From Streptomyces globisporus (GTDB lineage Bacteria > Actinomycetota > Actinomycetes > Streptomycetales > Streptomycetaceae): a DNA stretch of 36,116 nt. A program made the translations under genes and the position numbers. The stretch is from contig NZ_QWFA01000045.1 of NCBI RefSeq assembly GCF_003501885.1, positions 1 to 36,116 on the forward strand. The letters are read 5' to 3'. Under the pieces are notes generated by a model, which had not been told where the DNA came from, did not search any database, and saw nothing but the letters and a program-made list of their open reading frames with translations. Of this stretch, positions 16,612 to 24,531 are shown piece by piece. Within the stretch, counting starts at the first letter, position 1. Every line of letters begins with the position of its first letter.

Positions 16612-17970
16612 ATGACCACCCCCCTGCTGCTCCTCGCGGCGGCCTTCCTCCTCATCCTCGCCAACGGATTCTTCGTGGCAGCCGAATTCGGGCTCGTCAC
16701 CGTGGACAGGCCGGACGCCGAACGCGCCGCCGCCGAGGGCGACCGACGGGCCCGTACCGTCGTCCGCGCCCTGCGTGAACTCTCCTTCCAGCTCTCCGGC
16801 ACCCAGCTCGGCATCACCATCACCTCCCTGGTGGTGGGCATGCTCGCCGAACCGGCCCTCGCCCAGCTGCTCGCCGGACCCCTCACCGCCACCGGACTGC
16901 CCGCGGGGGCCGGTTCCGGTGTCGCGGTCGTCGTCGGCATGCTGCTGGCCTCCGCCGTCCAGATGATCGTCGGCGAACTCGTGCCGAAGAACTGGGCGGT
17001 CTCCCGGCCGCTCCAGGTGGCCCGCTTCGTCGCCGGACCGCAGGCCCGCTTCGCGGCCCTCCTGCGACCGGTCATCACCCTCCTCAACGCCCTGGCCAAC
17101 CGGCTGGTCCGCCTCTTCGGGGTAGAGCCCACCGACGAACTGGCGTCCGCCCGCACCCCGGGCGAACTGGTCGCCCTCGCCCGGCACTCCGCCGAGGCCG
17201 GGGCCCTGGAACAGGACACCGCCGACCTCTTCGTCCGGACCCTCTCGCTGGCCGGACTCACCGCCCAGCACGTCATGACGCCCCGGGTGAAGGTCAGCGC
17301 CCTGCACTCCTCCGCCACCGCCGAGGACGTCCTCAACCTCACCCGCGCCACCGGCCTCTCCCGCTTCCCGGTCTACCGGGACCGCATCGACGAGGTCATC
17401 GGCATGGTCCACCTCAAGGACGCCCTCGCCGTCCCCGCCCACGAGCGCCTGCGCACCCCGGCCGGCCGGATCGCCGTCGCCCCGCTCCTGGTCCCCGGCA
17501 CCCTGCCGGTGGAACACCTGCTGCGGCGGCTGCGCCACGAACAGCCGATAGCCGTGGTCGTCGACGAGTACGGCGGCACCGCCGGTGTCGTCACCCTGGA
17601 GGACATCATCGAGGAGCTCGTCGGCGAGGTCCGCGACGAGCACGACGCCGAGGGGGACGGCCGCCCCGAGCTGACCGCCGCCACCGCCGAGGACGGCCGC
17701 CCCGCGTGGGACGCCGAGGGCAGCTGCCGGGTCCACACCCTGCGCCGCGGCGGCCTGGACGTCCCCGACGGACCGTACGAGACCGTCGCCGGGCTCGTCG
17801 CGGAGCTCCTGGGCCGCATCCCCGCCCCCGGCGACGCGGCCGAACTCCCCGGCTGGCGGATCACCGTCCGCCAGGTCGGCCACAACCGCGCCGAGCGTGT
17901 CCGGTTCACCCGGACGGGCGATCCACTGCCGGAACCGGCCGCACCGGGACTGCTGGAGGCCGTGCGATGA
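16612..17970 (+). CDS. CNNM/CorC (HlyC-like) transporter with CBS pair and CorC_HlyC domain
   Basis: This 452-residue integral membrane protein belongs to the CNNM/CorC class, associated with Mg2+ or other divalent-cation efflux. Residues 1 to about 190 form the DUF21 membrane domain (NGFFVAAEF, GTQLGITITSLVVG, GELVPKNWAVSRP). A tandem CBS pair at about 215-335 (HVMTPRVKV, SRFPVYRD, GMVHLKDAL, VVDEYGGTAGVVTLEDIIEELVGEV) normally binds ATP-Mg. A C-terminal CorC_HlyC domain spans about 350-440. The ATG at 16612 abuts a hairpin containing its ribosome binding site. The next gene overlaps by 4 bases and is a paralogue, so the two may form a heteromer. Confidence 0.93.
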   Translation: MTTPLLLLAAAFLLILANGFFVAAEFGLVTVDRPDAERAAAEGDRRARTVVRALRELSFQLSGTQLGITITSLVVGMLAEPALAQLLAGPLTATGLPAGAGSGVAVVVGMLLASAVQMIVGELVPKNWAVSRPLQVARFVAGPQARFAALLRPVITLLNALANRLVRLFGVEPTDELASARTPGELVALARHSAEAGALEQDTADLFVRTLSLAGLTAQHVMTPRVKVSALHSSATAEDVLNLTRATGLSRFPVYRDRIDEVIGMVHLKDALAVPAHERLRTPAGRIAVAPLLVPGTLPVEHLLRRLRHEQPIAVVVDEYGGTAGVVTLEDIIEELVGEVRDEHDAEGDGRPELTAATAEDGRPAWDAEGSCRVHTLRRGGLDVPDGPYETVAGLVAELLGRIPAPGDAAELPGWRITVRQVGHNRAERVRFTRTGDPLPEPAAPGLLEAVR

Positions 17971-19073
17971 GCCTGCTCCAACTCCTCCTCGCCGCCCTCC
18001 TCGTACTGGCGAACGGCTTCTTCGTCGGCGCGGAGTTCGCCCTCGTCTCGGTCCGCCGCAGCCAGATCGAACCGCTGGCCGCAAAGGGTTCGGCCCGCGC
18101 CGGCACCGTCCTGCACGGCCTGGAGAACCTGCCGCAGATGATGGCCGCCGCCCAGTTCGGCATCACCATCTGCTCCCTCACCCTCGGAGCCGTCGCCGAG
18201 CCGACCGTCGCCCACCTCCTGGAGCCGGTCTTCCACGCGGCGCACCTTCCCGACGGGCTCGTCCACCCCCTCGGCTTCGCCCTCGCGCTGCTGTCCGTGG
18301 TCGTCCTGCACCTGGTCATCGGCGAGATGGTCCCGAAGAACCTCGCGATGGCGGCGCCCGAGCGGACCGCGCTCTGGCTCAGCCCCGGCCTGGTCGCCTT
18401 CGCCCGGCTCTGCCGCCCGGTCACCACCGCGCTCGGCGCCTGTGCCGGCCTGGTGCTGCGGCTCTTCGGCGTCGAGCCGAAGGACGAGGTGGAGGCCGTC
18501 TTCACCAGCCAGCAGCTCAACCGGCTGGTCGAGGACTCCGGACAGGCCGGCCTCCTCGGACCGGAGGCGGCGACGCGCCTGGAGGACGCCCTCGAACTGG
18601 GCAGCAGGCCCGTCGCCGACGTCCTGCTGGAGCGGGCTTCCCTGGTCACCGTCGACCCGACCGTGACCCCGCGCCGGATCGAGGATCTGACGGTGCGCAC
18701 CGGCTTCTCCCGCTTCCCGGTCTGCGCGGAGGGCGGCGGCCCCTTCATGGGCTACCTCCACGTCAAGGACGTCCTGGAGCTGGAGGACGCCGACCGGGCG
18801 GTCCCCCAGCAGATCTGGCGCCCTATGGCGACCGTACGGGCCGAACTCCCTCTGGACGACGCCCTGACCGTGATGCGCCGCGCCGCCACGCACCTCGCCC
18901 AGGTCGCCGACGGATCGGGCCGGGTCCTCGGCCTGGTCGCCATGGAGGACGTCCTGGAGATGCTGGTGGGGGAGGTACGCGACCCGGCCCACCGGGTGGT
19001 GTCCGTGCCCCGCCGTACGGTGGACGTCCCCAGGACACCGGGGCGGCCGCCGTCCGGAGCCCTCGTGCGCTGA
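17967..19073 (+). CDS. Second CNNM/CBS protein, shorter paralogue
   Basis: This 368-residue protein is clearly related to the upstream gene: DUF21 membrane domain with NGFFVGAEFALVSVRR, AAAQFGITICSLTLGAVAEP and IGEMVPKNLAMAAPE, then a CBS pair (about 205-340; TGFSRFPVC, MGYLHVKDVLEL, LGLVAMEDVLEMLVGEV). It lacks the C-terminal CorC_HlyC domain, and its CBS2 has DGSGRVLGLV where the partner has VDEYGGTAGVV, so nucleotide sensing may differ. The start overlaps the upstream stop as ATGA, implying coupled translation and fixed stoichiometry. It converges on the AAA ATPase gene with a shared terminator. Confidence 0.92.
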   Translation: MSLLQLLLAALLVLANGFFVGAEFALVSVRRSQIEPLAAKGSARAGTVLHGLENLPQMMAAAQFGITICSLTLGAVAEPTVAHLLEPVFHAAHLPDGLVHPLGFALALLSVVVLHLVIGEMVPKNLAMAAPERTALWLSPGLVAFARLCRPVTTALGACAGLVLRLFGVEPKDEVEAVFTSQQLNRLVEDSGQAGLLGPEAATRLEDALELGSRPVADVLLERASLVTVDPTVTPRRIEDLTVRTGFSRFPVCAEGGGPFMGYLHVKDVLELEDADRAVPQQIWRPMATVRAELPLDDALTVMRRAATHLAQVADGSGRVLGLVAMEDVLEMLVGEVRDPAHRVVSVPRRTVDVPRTPGRPPSGALVR

Positions 19074-19092
19074 GACAGCCACGGAGCCGGCG

Positions 19093-19136
19093 GTGAGGTC
19101 CGGGCCGGTAGCGAACGCTCCCGGCCCGGACCTCAC
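19093..19136. terminator. Bidirectional terminator between CNNM pair and AAA ATPase
   Basis: A perfect 16-bp stem (19093-19108 with 19121-19136) has a 12-base loop between two convergent genes. The right arm covers the stop codon of the AAA ATPase gene (19133-19135), so that stop is part of the hairpin. Confidence 0.75.
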
Positions 19137-21037
19137 AGCGCGCCCGGCTCCTGCTTGCCCCGGCCCACCGGACCGCGCCCCGACAGCACCTCGCCGTAGG
19201 CCTGCATCAGATCCGCGAGCCGCAGCGTCGACAGATCCTCCCGGGTCAGCTCGCCCGCATAGCCGGAGAGCCGCAGATCACGGTAGGCGCAGCTCTTCTC
19301 GTACAGCGTCCGCAGGAAACGGCCGTTGCCCAGCTCGTCGATCCACCCCTGGTCCACCACATGGCCGCTGATGGAGCGCAGCTCGTCCACCGCCTCCTCG
19401 TCCCACACGTCGTCGTTCTCGGCGGCCAGGACACTGCCGATCGCGGTGAGTTCGAGCGGCCGGTAGCTGGGGAAGTCGACCCGCGTGGTGAACCGGGAGG
19501 AGAGCCCCGGGTTGGTGGCGAGCAGCCGGTCCATGCCCTCCGGGTACCCCGCGAGGATGACGACGAGATGGTCCCGGTTGTCCTCGGCCCGCTTGAGGAG
19601 CACCTGCAACGCCTCGTCGCCGTACGCGTCGCCCTTGCTGTAACCGGAGTTGGCCAGGCTGTACGCCTCGTCGACGAACAGCACCCCGCCGAGCGCCGAG
19701 TCGATCAGCTCGTTCGCCTTCACCGCTGTCTGGCCGAGGAACTCCCCGACCAGATCGGAGCGTTGGGCCTCGACCAGATGATCGCCGCCGAGCAGCCCGA
19801 GGGCGTAGAAGACCCGGCCCAGGATGCGGGCCACCGTGGTCTTGCCGGTGCCGGAGGGCCCGGAGAAGACGAAGTGGCGCTTCGGCGGCTGCACGGGCAG
19901 CCCCTGCTCGGCCCGCAGCCGGGCCATGTTCAACTGCGCCGAGAGCGCCTTGACCTGCCGCTTGACCGGCTCCAGACCGACCATCCGCTCCAGCTGCGCC
20001 AGCGCCTCGGCCAGCAGGGCGGGATCACTGGGCCCGGCCGGGAAGGGCGGCGGCTTGCGGGTCCTGGTGCGCCGGGCCCCCTCGACGGGGACGGGCGGAC
20101 CGGGGAGCGGATCGTCGCCGAGCAGCCCCGCCTCGCCCACCGGCCAGGACTCGCGCCCGTCCACCAGATCGGTGCCGAGCAGCGCGTCGCCCTCCGGCTG
20201 TGCCTCCGCCCCCGCGCCCCCCGAACCGAAACCGGTCAGGGTCACGGCGGCCAGGTCCGCCGACTCGTCGAACCCGTCGCCCTCCACGAGCGCCGCCAGC
20301 CGGGCCGAGGTGTCCATGAACGCCGGGTCCACCCGGTGCACCGCCCGGTACAGCGGCAGGGCGGCGGCGCTCCGCCCGGTGCCCTCATGGGCCCGGGCCA
20401 GCCAGTAGCGCAACTCCTTGCGCTGCGGCTGCTCGCTGCGACAGCGCATCAGCGCGGCCGACAGCAGCGGCTCCGCCTGCCCGAACATCTCCAGCCGCAC
20501 CCGGGCCATCCCGCCGAACAGGCCCGCCTCGATGCCCAGCATCGGATCGTCGACGAGCTGCTCGGTGCAGCGCACCAACTGCTCCCAGTCCTTGACCAGA
20601 TAGGAGCGGCAGGCGTGCAGGAACCGCACCTGCGGGTCCGCGTCCACCGGTGGCAGCCCGGCCAGCGCCCGGTCCAGCTCGGGCACATGGCGCCCGTCCA
20701 GCCAGTGCGAGGCGTGCGCCAGCAGCAGATCGCGCGGGCTCTCCAGCAGCGGCTGCACCCACCAGCCCAGCCAGTACCAGGAGTTGAGCGTACGGCGGTG
20801 TCGGGCGCGCTGTTCGCCGAAGCGGTCGCGGTGCCGGTACATGCGTAACAGGGCCGTGGTGGTGTCGATGCGCAGCGCGTGGAGGCCGAGCCAGCCGTCC
20901 GCCATGCCGGGATCGAACCGCACCGCGGCTCTGAACTCCTCCTCGGCCTGCGGGTAGGCGCCCATCGTGTAGGCGTCCAGGCCACGCAGCCAGGCGAGGT
21001 CGGCGGGGGCTCCAGCGCCCTGTGTGCCGATGTCCAT
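19133..21037 (-). CDS. CbbX/EccA-like AAA+ ATPase with TPR-like N-terminal domain
   Basis: This 634-residue cytosolic protein has a helical repeat N-terminus (about 1-250) resembling the TPR domain of EccA from ESX/type VII secretion systems, then an acidic Gly/Pro-rich linker (250-335). The AAA+ module has Walker A GPSGTGKT (393-400), Walker B VLFVDEA (452-458), sensor region VVILAGYPEGMDRLL and an Arg-finger region SRFTTRVDF. The ATG at 21037 has GGGGGA upstream; the frame is open further but without a better start. No WXG100, EccB-E or mycosin gene lies in the window, so it is a solitary member, and its client is unknown. S. coelicolor carries a similar 'CbxX/CfqX' gene next to the CNNM pair, as I recall. 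Its leader holds the C-rich hairpin at 21256-21295. Confidence 0.88.
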   Translation of the reverse strand: MDIGTQGAGAPADLAWLRGLDAYTMGAYPQAEEEFRAAVRFDPGMADGWLGLHALRIDTTTALLRMYRHRDRFGEQRARHRRTLNSWYWLGWWVQPLLESPRDLLLAHASHWLDGRHVPELDRALAGLPPVDADPQVRFLHACRSYLVKDWEQLVRCTEQLVDDPMLGIEAGLFGGMARVRLEMFGQAEPLLSAALMRCRSEQPQRKELRYWLARAHEGTGRSAAALPLYRAVHRVDPAFMDTSARLAALVEGDGFDESADLAAVTLTGFGSGGAGAEAQPEGDALLGTDLVDGRESWPVGEAGLLGDDPLPGPPVPVEGARRTRTRKPPPFPAGPSDPALLAEALAQLERMVGLEPVKRQVKALSAQLNMARLRAEQGLPVQPPKRHFVFSGPSGTGKTTVARILGRVFYALGLLGGDHLVEAQRSDLVGEFLGQTAVKANELIDSALGGVLFVDEAYSLANSGYSKGDAYGDEALQVLLKRAEDNRDHLVVILAGYPEGMDRLLATNPGLSSRFTTRVDFPSYRPLELTAIGSVLAAENDDVWDEEAVDELRSISGHVVDQGWIDELGNGRFLRTLYEKSCAYRDLRLSGYAGELTREDLSTLRLADLMQAYGEVLSGRGPVGRGKQEPGAL

Positions 21038-21253
21038 CAGGTCCCCCACAAACCGTGCCCCCAGGATGTCCCGCCCGCACAGCATGCCCACCTGAGCGTG
21101 CTGAATCACGGCGTGGAGGAAGGGAATTGACCACACCGAGGTGCATCGTACCCGCGCACAGGGGGAGTGACGGCGCAACGGCCGACCCTCAGGAGTGGTC
21201 ACCGAGGGTGAGTGAATCGCTCTGCGTAGTCGCGGGAGTGGTGGGGGAGCACA

Positions 21254-21322
21254 GGGCGAAGCCCCCGATCACGGGGGAACAACCGGGGGCTTCGCATCTG
21301 CGGGGGCTCCGAAAAGCCGCAC
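21254..21322 (-). ncRNA. Candidate small RNA or attenuated leader with C-rich loops
   Basis: A minus-strand promoter (21329-21358) would start transcription near 21322. The first 70 bases contain repeated five-C runs (after GGAG, after GAAG, after GTT) and end in a perfect 11-bp hairpin (21256-21266 with 21285-21295) whose loop also holds CCCCC. The product is either a short RNA of about 70 bases or an attenuator in the ATPase leader. C-rich loops recall the actinobacterial 6C RNA class, but the structure is not the same. Prediction only. Confidence 0.35.
21256..21295. terminator. GCGAAGCCCCC hairpin, terminator or attenuator
   Basis: A perfect 11-bp stem with an 18-base loop. It lies 100 bases past the stop of the uridine-kinase-like gene on the minus strand and upstream of the AAA ATPase start, so it can end the first transcript and attenuate the second. 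Confidence 0.65.
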
Positions 21323-21328
21323 AATGAG

Positions 21329-21358
21329 AACGTAAGACCAGTAAGGCCCCTCGGTCAA
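21329..21358 (-). promoter_or_regulatory. Predicted housekeeping-type promoter
   Basis: Minus strand: -35 TTGACC (21353-21358), 18-base spacer, -10 TACGTT (21329-21334). It would drive the C-rich RNA and the AAA ATPase gene. Base matches are good for a sigma-HrdB promoter; activity is unproven. Confidence 0.5.
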
Positions 21359-21395
21359 GCAGAGTTGGGGCACTTCCGGGTCGATTTCCGACTGC

Positions 21396-22025
21396 TCAGT
21401 ATGGCGGGGCGCCCTGGCTACGGTATGTGACGTTCCGGTTCTCTCCCGCTGTCACGCGGGGCCCCGGCAGCCACGCGTACCCCTCGTCCAACTGGCGTAC
21501 CAGCGCGTCGGCGTACGGCCGGGAGGGGTCCCCCGCGAAGTGCCGTTCCTCGGCGAGCGTCCACCCGTCCCAGAAGCCGGTGAGCCCGGACCCGTCCCGG
21601 CGCCGGCCCCGCTCCCAGGAGGTCTCCCGGTCCAGCTCCATCCAGCACAGTGCCGCCAGCCACGGCCGCACCTCCCGGCGCCCGGCGCCGACCCCCTCCA
21701 CCAGCACCACCGGGGCCGGCTCCAGCGTCCGCGCCGGCCCGAAGCGGCGCTCCGTCCAGTCGTACGGGGCATAGCGGGCGTGCTCGCCGCGCGAGAGGGG
21801 CAGGAGCACCTGCTCCCGCAGCCGCCCCGTCCAGCCGAACAACTCCTCGTGCGTGGCGAGATCGTCCAGATGGAGGACCGGGGCGCCGCCCAGCGCCGCC
21901 GCGAGACGGCCGGCGAAGGTGCTCTTGCCCGAACCGGCGTGCCCGTCGACCGCGACGAGCCGGACCGGCCCGCAGGAGGGGGGCAGTGCGGCGAGGTCAT
22001 CGGCGTGGCGGGCCAGGTCGTCCAT
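21396..22025 (-). CDS. Uridine-kinase-like P-loop NTPase
   Basis: This 209-residue soluble protein has Walker A GHAGSGKS (28-35), an Asp-rich LHLDDLATHEELFGW segment in the position of the kinase acceptor site, and VVLVEGVGAG. This is the layout of the uridine kinase/phosphoribulokinase/AAA_17-18 group. Streptomyces annotations usually call it 'uridine kinase' but the nucleoside substrate is unproven; a lid motif for uridine is not obvious. The ATG at 22025 begins a short helical extension before the P-loop. It is divergent from the C39 peptidase gene with a 186-base intergenic region. Confidence 0.85.
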   Translation of the reverse strand: MDDLARHADDLAALPPSCGPVRLVAVDGHAGSGKSTFAGRLAAALGGAPVLHLDDLATHEELFGWTGRLREQVLLPLSRGEHARYAPYDWTERRFGPARTLEPAPVVLVEGVGAGRREVRPWLAALCWMELDRETSWERGRRRDGSGLTGFWDGWTLAEERHFAGDPSRPYADALVRQLDEGYAWLPGPRVTAGENRNVTYRSQGAPPY

Positions 22026-22211
22026 GGCCCCAGGGTACGTTCCGGCACGCAGGCGCCAGGGAACAGCCGCAGGTCATGCCAGTGGTCCAGACCCATATTG
22101 GTTCGGCGGCGACCGTCGAACCGCTGGCCCGATCCGCCCCGGAACCGGGATAGTTGGCGAACCGCACGGCATCCGCAGACCACCTTCCGCATCCGACCGG
22201 GGGTCACGACC

Positions 22212-23579
22212 ATGACCAGTCCGACTTCGCGCAGAACCGTTCTGACCGCCGCGCTCGCCGCGGCGGCGGCCGCGGGCACGGTGGCCGCCTCCGCCGCGCC
22301 CGCCTCCGCCGCCCCGTCCTCGCCCGCAGGCCCCTCCGCACCCCCGGCGGCCCTCGTGGACAACCGCTTCTGGCACACCTACACCGACTGGCGCTGCGGC
22401 ACCGGCGAAGGCACCCGAATCCTCCCCGGCGGCCGCCCCGGCCTGGTGATCGCCACCCCGGCCGGCCGCATCGACCACACCGACCCGCACACCGGCAAGA
22501 CGGCCGCCTGGGACTACGCCAGCTGGACCTCGCCCGTCCACCGCTCCGCCGTCCCGGCCACCGAGGTGATCGCCTCCTGGAACGCCCGTACGCCGGCCGG
22601 CACGTGGATCCAGGTCGAGCTGAGCGGCCGGTACGCCGACGGCACCGACACGCCCTGGTTCGTGATGGGCCGCTGGGCGGCGGGCGACGGCGACATCCGC
22701 CGCACCTCCGTCGACGGCCAGGGCGACCCGCGCAGCACCGTGTGGACGGACACCCTCTCGGTGGACGACCCGGCGAGCGGCGTACGCCTGGTCTCCTTCC
22801 GGCTGCGGATGACGCTGTACCGCGCCCCCGGCAGCCGCCTCACCCCGACCGTGTGGCGGGTCGGCGCGATGGCCTCCGACGTTCCCGACCGCTTCACGGT
22901 GCCCGAGACCGCCCCCGGCCCGGCCCGCGAACTGCCCGTGCCCCGCTACTCGCAGAACATCCACATCGGGCAGTACCCCGAGTACGACAACGGCGGCGAG
23001 GCGTGGTGCAGCCCCACCTCCTCGCAGATGATCATCGAGTACTGGGGCCGGAAGCCCGCCGCGGAGGACCTCGCCTGGGTCAAGCCCGGCCTGCCCGACC
23101 CCCAGGTCTGCCACGCTGCCCGCAACACCTACGACTACCAGTACGGGGGCTGCGGCAACTGGCCGTTCAACGCCGCCTACGCCGCCACGTACCGCGACAT
23201 GAACGCCGTCGTCACCCGGCTCGGCTCGCTCACCGATGTGGAACGGCTGGTCCGCGCCGGAATCCCCGTCATCACCTCCCAGTCCTTCCTGAAGGAAGAG
23301 CTGACCGGCGCCGGATACGGCACGTCGGGCCACCTGATGACGGTCATCGGCTTCACCCCTGAGGGCGACGTCATCGCGAACGACCCCGCGTCACCCGACA
23401 ACGACGCGGTACGCCGGGTCTACCGCCGGCGCGAGTTCGAGAACATCTGGCTCAGGACCAAGCGCTACGACGCCGAGGGGAAGGTCAGGAGCGGGACGGG
23501 CGGGGTGTGTTACGTGTACTGGCCCGACCGGCCGACGCCTTCCCGGCAGCGGGTCCTGAGGTCGCTCGGGCTGGTGTGA
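22212..23579 (+). CDS. Tat-exported C39-like cysteine peptidase
   Basis: This 455-residue protein has a twin-arginine signal (TSRRTVLTAALAAA) and an Ala-rich stretch ending in an ASA cleavage site near residue 33. Residues about 45-225 form a beta-rich accessory domain of unknown role. The C-terminal part (about 240-450) is a peptidase_C39_2 domain: Cys266 in GGEAWCSPTSS, His374 in TSGHLMTVIGF and Asp391 in ANDPAS. The family is predicted to cleave extracellular peptides, but substrates are not known. The ATG at 22212 gives an exact signal peptide; a weak purine site precedes it. Four further Cys (about 62, 300, 314, 433) may form disulfides, consistent with export. A hairpin follows at 23641-23671. 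Confidence 0.88.
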   Translation: MTSPTSRRTVLTAALAAAAAAGTVAASAAPASAAPSSPAGPSAPPAALVDNRFWHTYTDWRCGTGEGTRILPGGRPGLVIATPAGRIDHTDPHTGKTAAWDYASWTSPVHRSAVPATEVIASWNARTPAGTWIQVELSGRYADGTDTPWFVMGRWAAGDGDIRRTSVDGQGDPRSTVWTDTLSVDDPASGVRLVSFRLRMTLYRAPGSRLTPTVWRVGAMASDVPDRFTVPETAPGPARELPVPRYSQNIHIGQYPEYDNGGEAWCSPTSSQMIIEYWGRKPAAEDLAWVKPGLPDPQVCHAARNTYDYQYGGCGNWPFNAAYAATYRDMNAVVTRLGSLTDVERLVRAGIPVITSQSFLKEELTGAGYGTSGHLMTVIGFTPEGDVIANDPASPDNDAVRRVYRRREFENIWLRTKRYDAEGKVRSGTGGVCYVYWPDRPTPSRQRVLRSLGLV

Positions 23580-23640
23580 GGATGCCCGGTTCCGTGGCCG
23601 TCCCGACGGCGGTCGCGGCCGGACCGGACGTGGGCAAAGA

Positions 23641-23671
23641 GCCCCTGGCACAACGGAGTTGCCGCAGGGGC
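23641..23671 (+). terminator. Putative terminator after the C39-like peptidase
   Basis: A 7-bp stem GCCCCTG/CAGGGGC with a partly paired inner region (GGCA.. /..TGCC). It lies 61 bases past the stop and just before the methyltransferase start, so it could also act on that gene. Confidence 0.4.
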
Positions 23672-23687
23672 GCGCTATGTTGAGCGC

Positions 23688-24470
23688 GTGACCGACATCG
23701 AATCGCGCATCGACACCACCCGGCCGCACACCGCCCGGATATGGAACTACTGGACCGGCGGCAAGGACAACTATCCGGTCGACCGGGCGGCCGGTGACGA
23801 GATCCGGGAGCTGCACCCCGGGATCGGCGCGTACGCGAAGGCGGACCGGTTGTTCCTGGGGCGGGCGGTGCGTCATCTGGCCGAGCAGGAGGGCATCAGG
23901 CAGTTCCTGGACATCGGAACGGGGCTGCCCAGCGCCGACAACACCCACGAGGTCGCCCAGCGCGCGGCCCCCGACGCCCGTGTCGTCTACGTGGACAACG
24001 ACCCGCTCGTCCTGGCGCACGCCCAGGCGCTGCTGGTCGGGACCCCCGAGGGGCGCATCGACTACCTGGACGCCGATCTGCGGGACGTCGACGACATCCT
24101 GGCCGCTGCGGCGAAGACGCTCGACTTCTCGCAGCCGGTGGCGCTGATGCTGCTCGGGGTCGTCATCTTCATCGAGGACGACGAGCAGTCGTACGCGATC
24201 GTGCGCCGGCTCATGGACGCGCTCGCGCCCGGCAGCCACCTCGTCCTGTCCCACACGGTCATGCACCCCGACATGCCGGACGTCGACGAGGCGGTTGCGT
24301 TCTGGAACGAGCACGGCACCCCGAAGCTCACGCAGCGCACCCCGGACGCCGTCGCGCGCTACTTCGACGGCCTGGAACTGCTGGAGCCCGGCGTGGTGTC
24401 GTGCTCCGCGTGGCGGGCCCCGACGCCGACGCCGGACGTCGCGATGTACGCGGGTGTCGGCCGCAAGTGA
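23688..24470 (+). CDS. SAM-dependent methyltransferase, Methyltransf_19 (SAV2177-like) family
   Basis: This 260-residue enzyme of a Streptomyces-expanded family has the N-terminal signature PHTARIWNYWTGGKDNYPVDR. The SAM-binding loop is FLDIGTGLPSADNTHEVAQ (about 72-90), VVYVDNDPLVLAHA is motif II, and DADLRD and ALMLLGVVIFIEDDE follow. Members are abundant and often near regulators, with unknown substrates. The GTG at 23688 has a TATGTT -10-like box 12 bases upstream and no ribosome binding site, so the mRNA may be leaderless or nearly so. It converges on the PepSY gene through a perfect hairpin. Confidence 0.9.
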   Translation: MTDIESRIDTTRPHTARIWNYWTGGKDNYPVDRAAGDEIRELHPGIGAYAKADRLFLGRAVRHLAEQEGIRQFLDIGTGLPSADNTHEVAQRAAPDARVVYVDNDPLVLAHAQALLVGTPEGRIDYLDADLRDVDDILAAAAKTLDFSQPVALMLLGVVIFIEDDEQSYAIVRRLMDALAPGSHLVLSHTVMHPDMPDVDEAVAFWNEHGTPKLTQRTPDAVARYFDGLELLEPGVVSCSAWRAPTPTPDVAMYAGVGRK

Positions 24471-24479
24471 CGGCTCGTC

Positions 24480-24513
24480 CCCGGGGCCGGCGCTCCTCGC
24501 CACCGGCCCCGGG
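24480..24513. terminator. Bidirectional terminator
   Basis: A perfect 11-bp stem CCCGGGGCCGG/CCGGCCCCGGG with a 12-base loop lies between the convergent methyltransferase and PepSY genes. Confidence 0.7.
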
Positions 24514-24531
24514 AGCCTCACCCCGTCACCG

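Noticed and set aside
21254..21322. Assignment as 6C RNA
   Set aside because: C-runs are five bases long and the two-hairpin arrangement of 6C is not reproduced; kept as an unclassified candidate.
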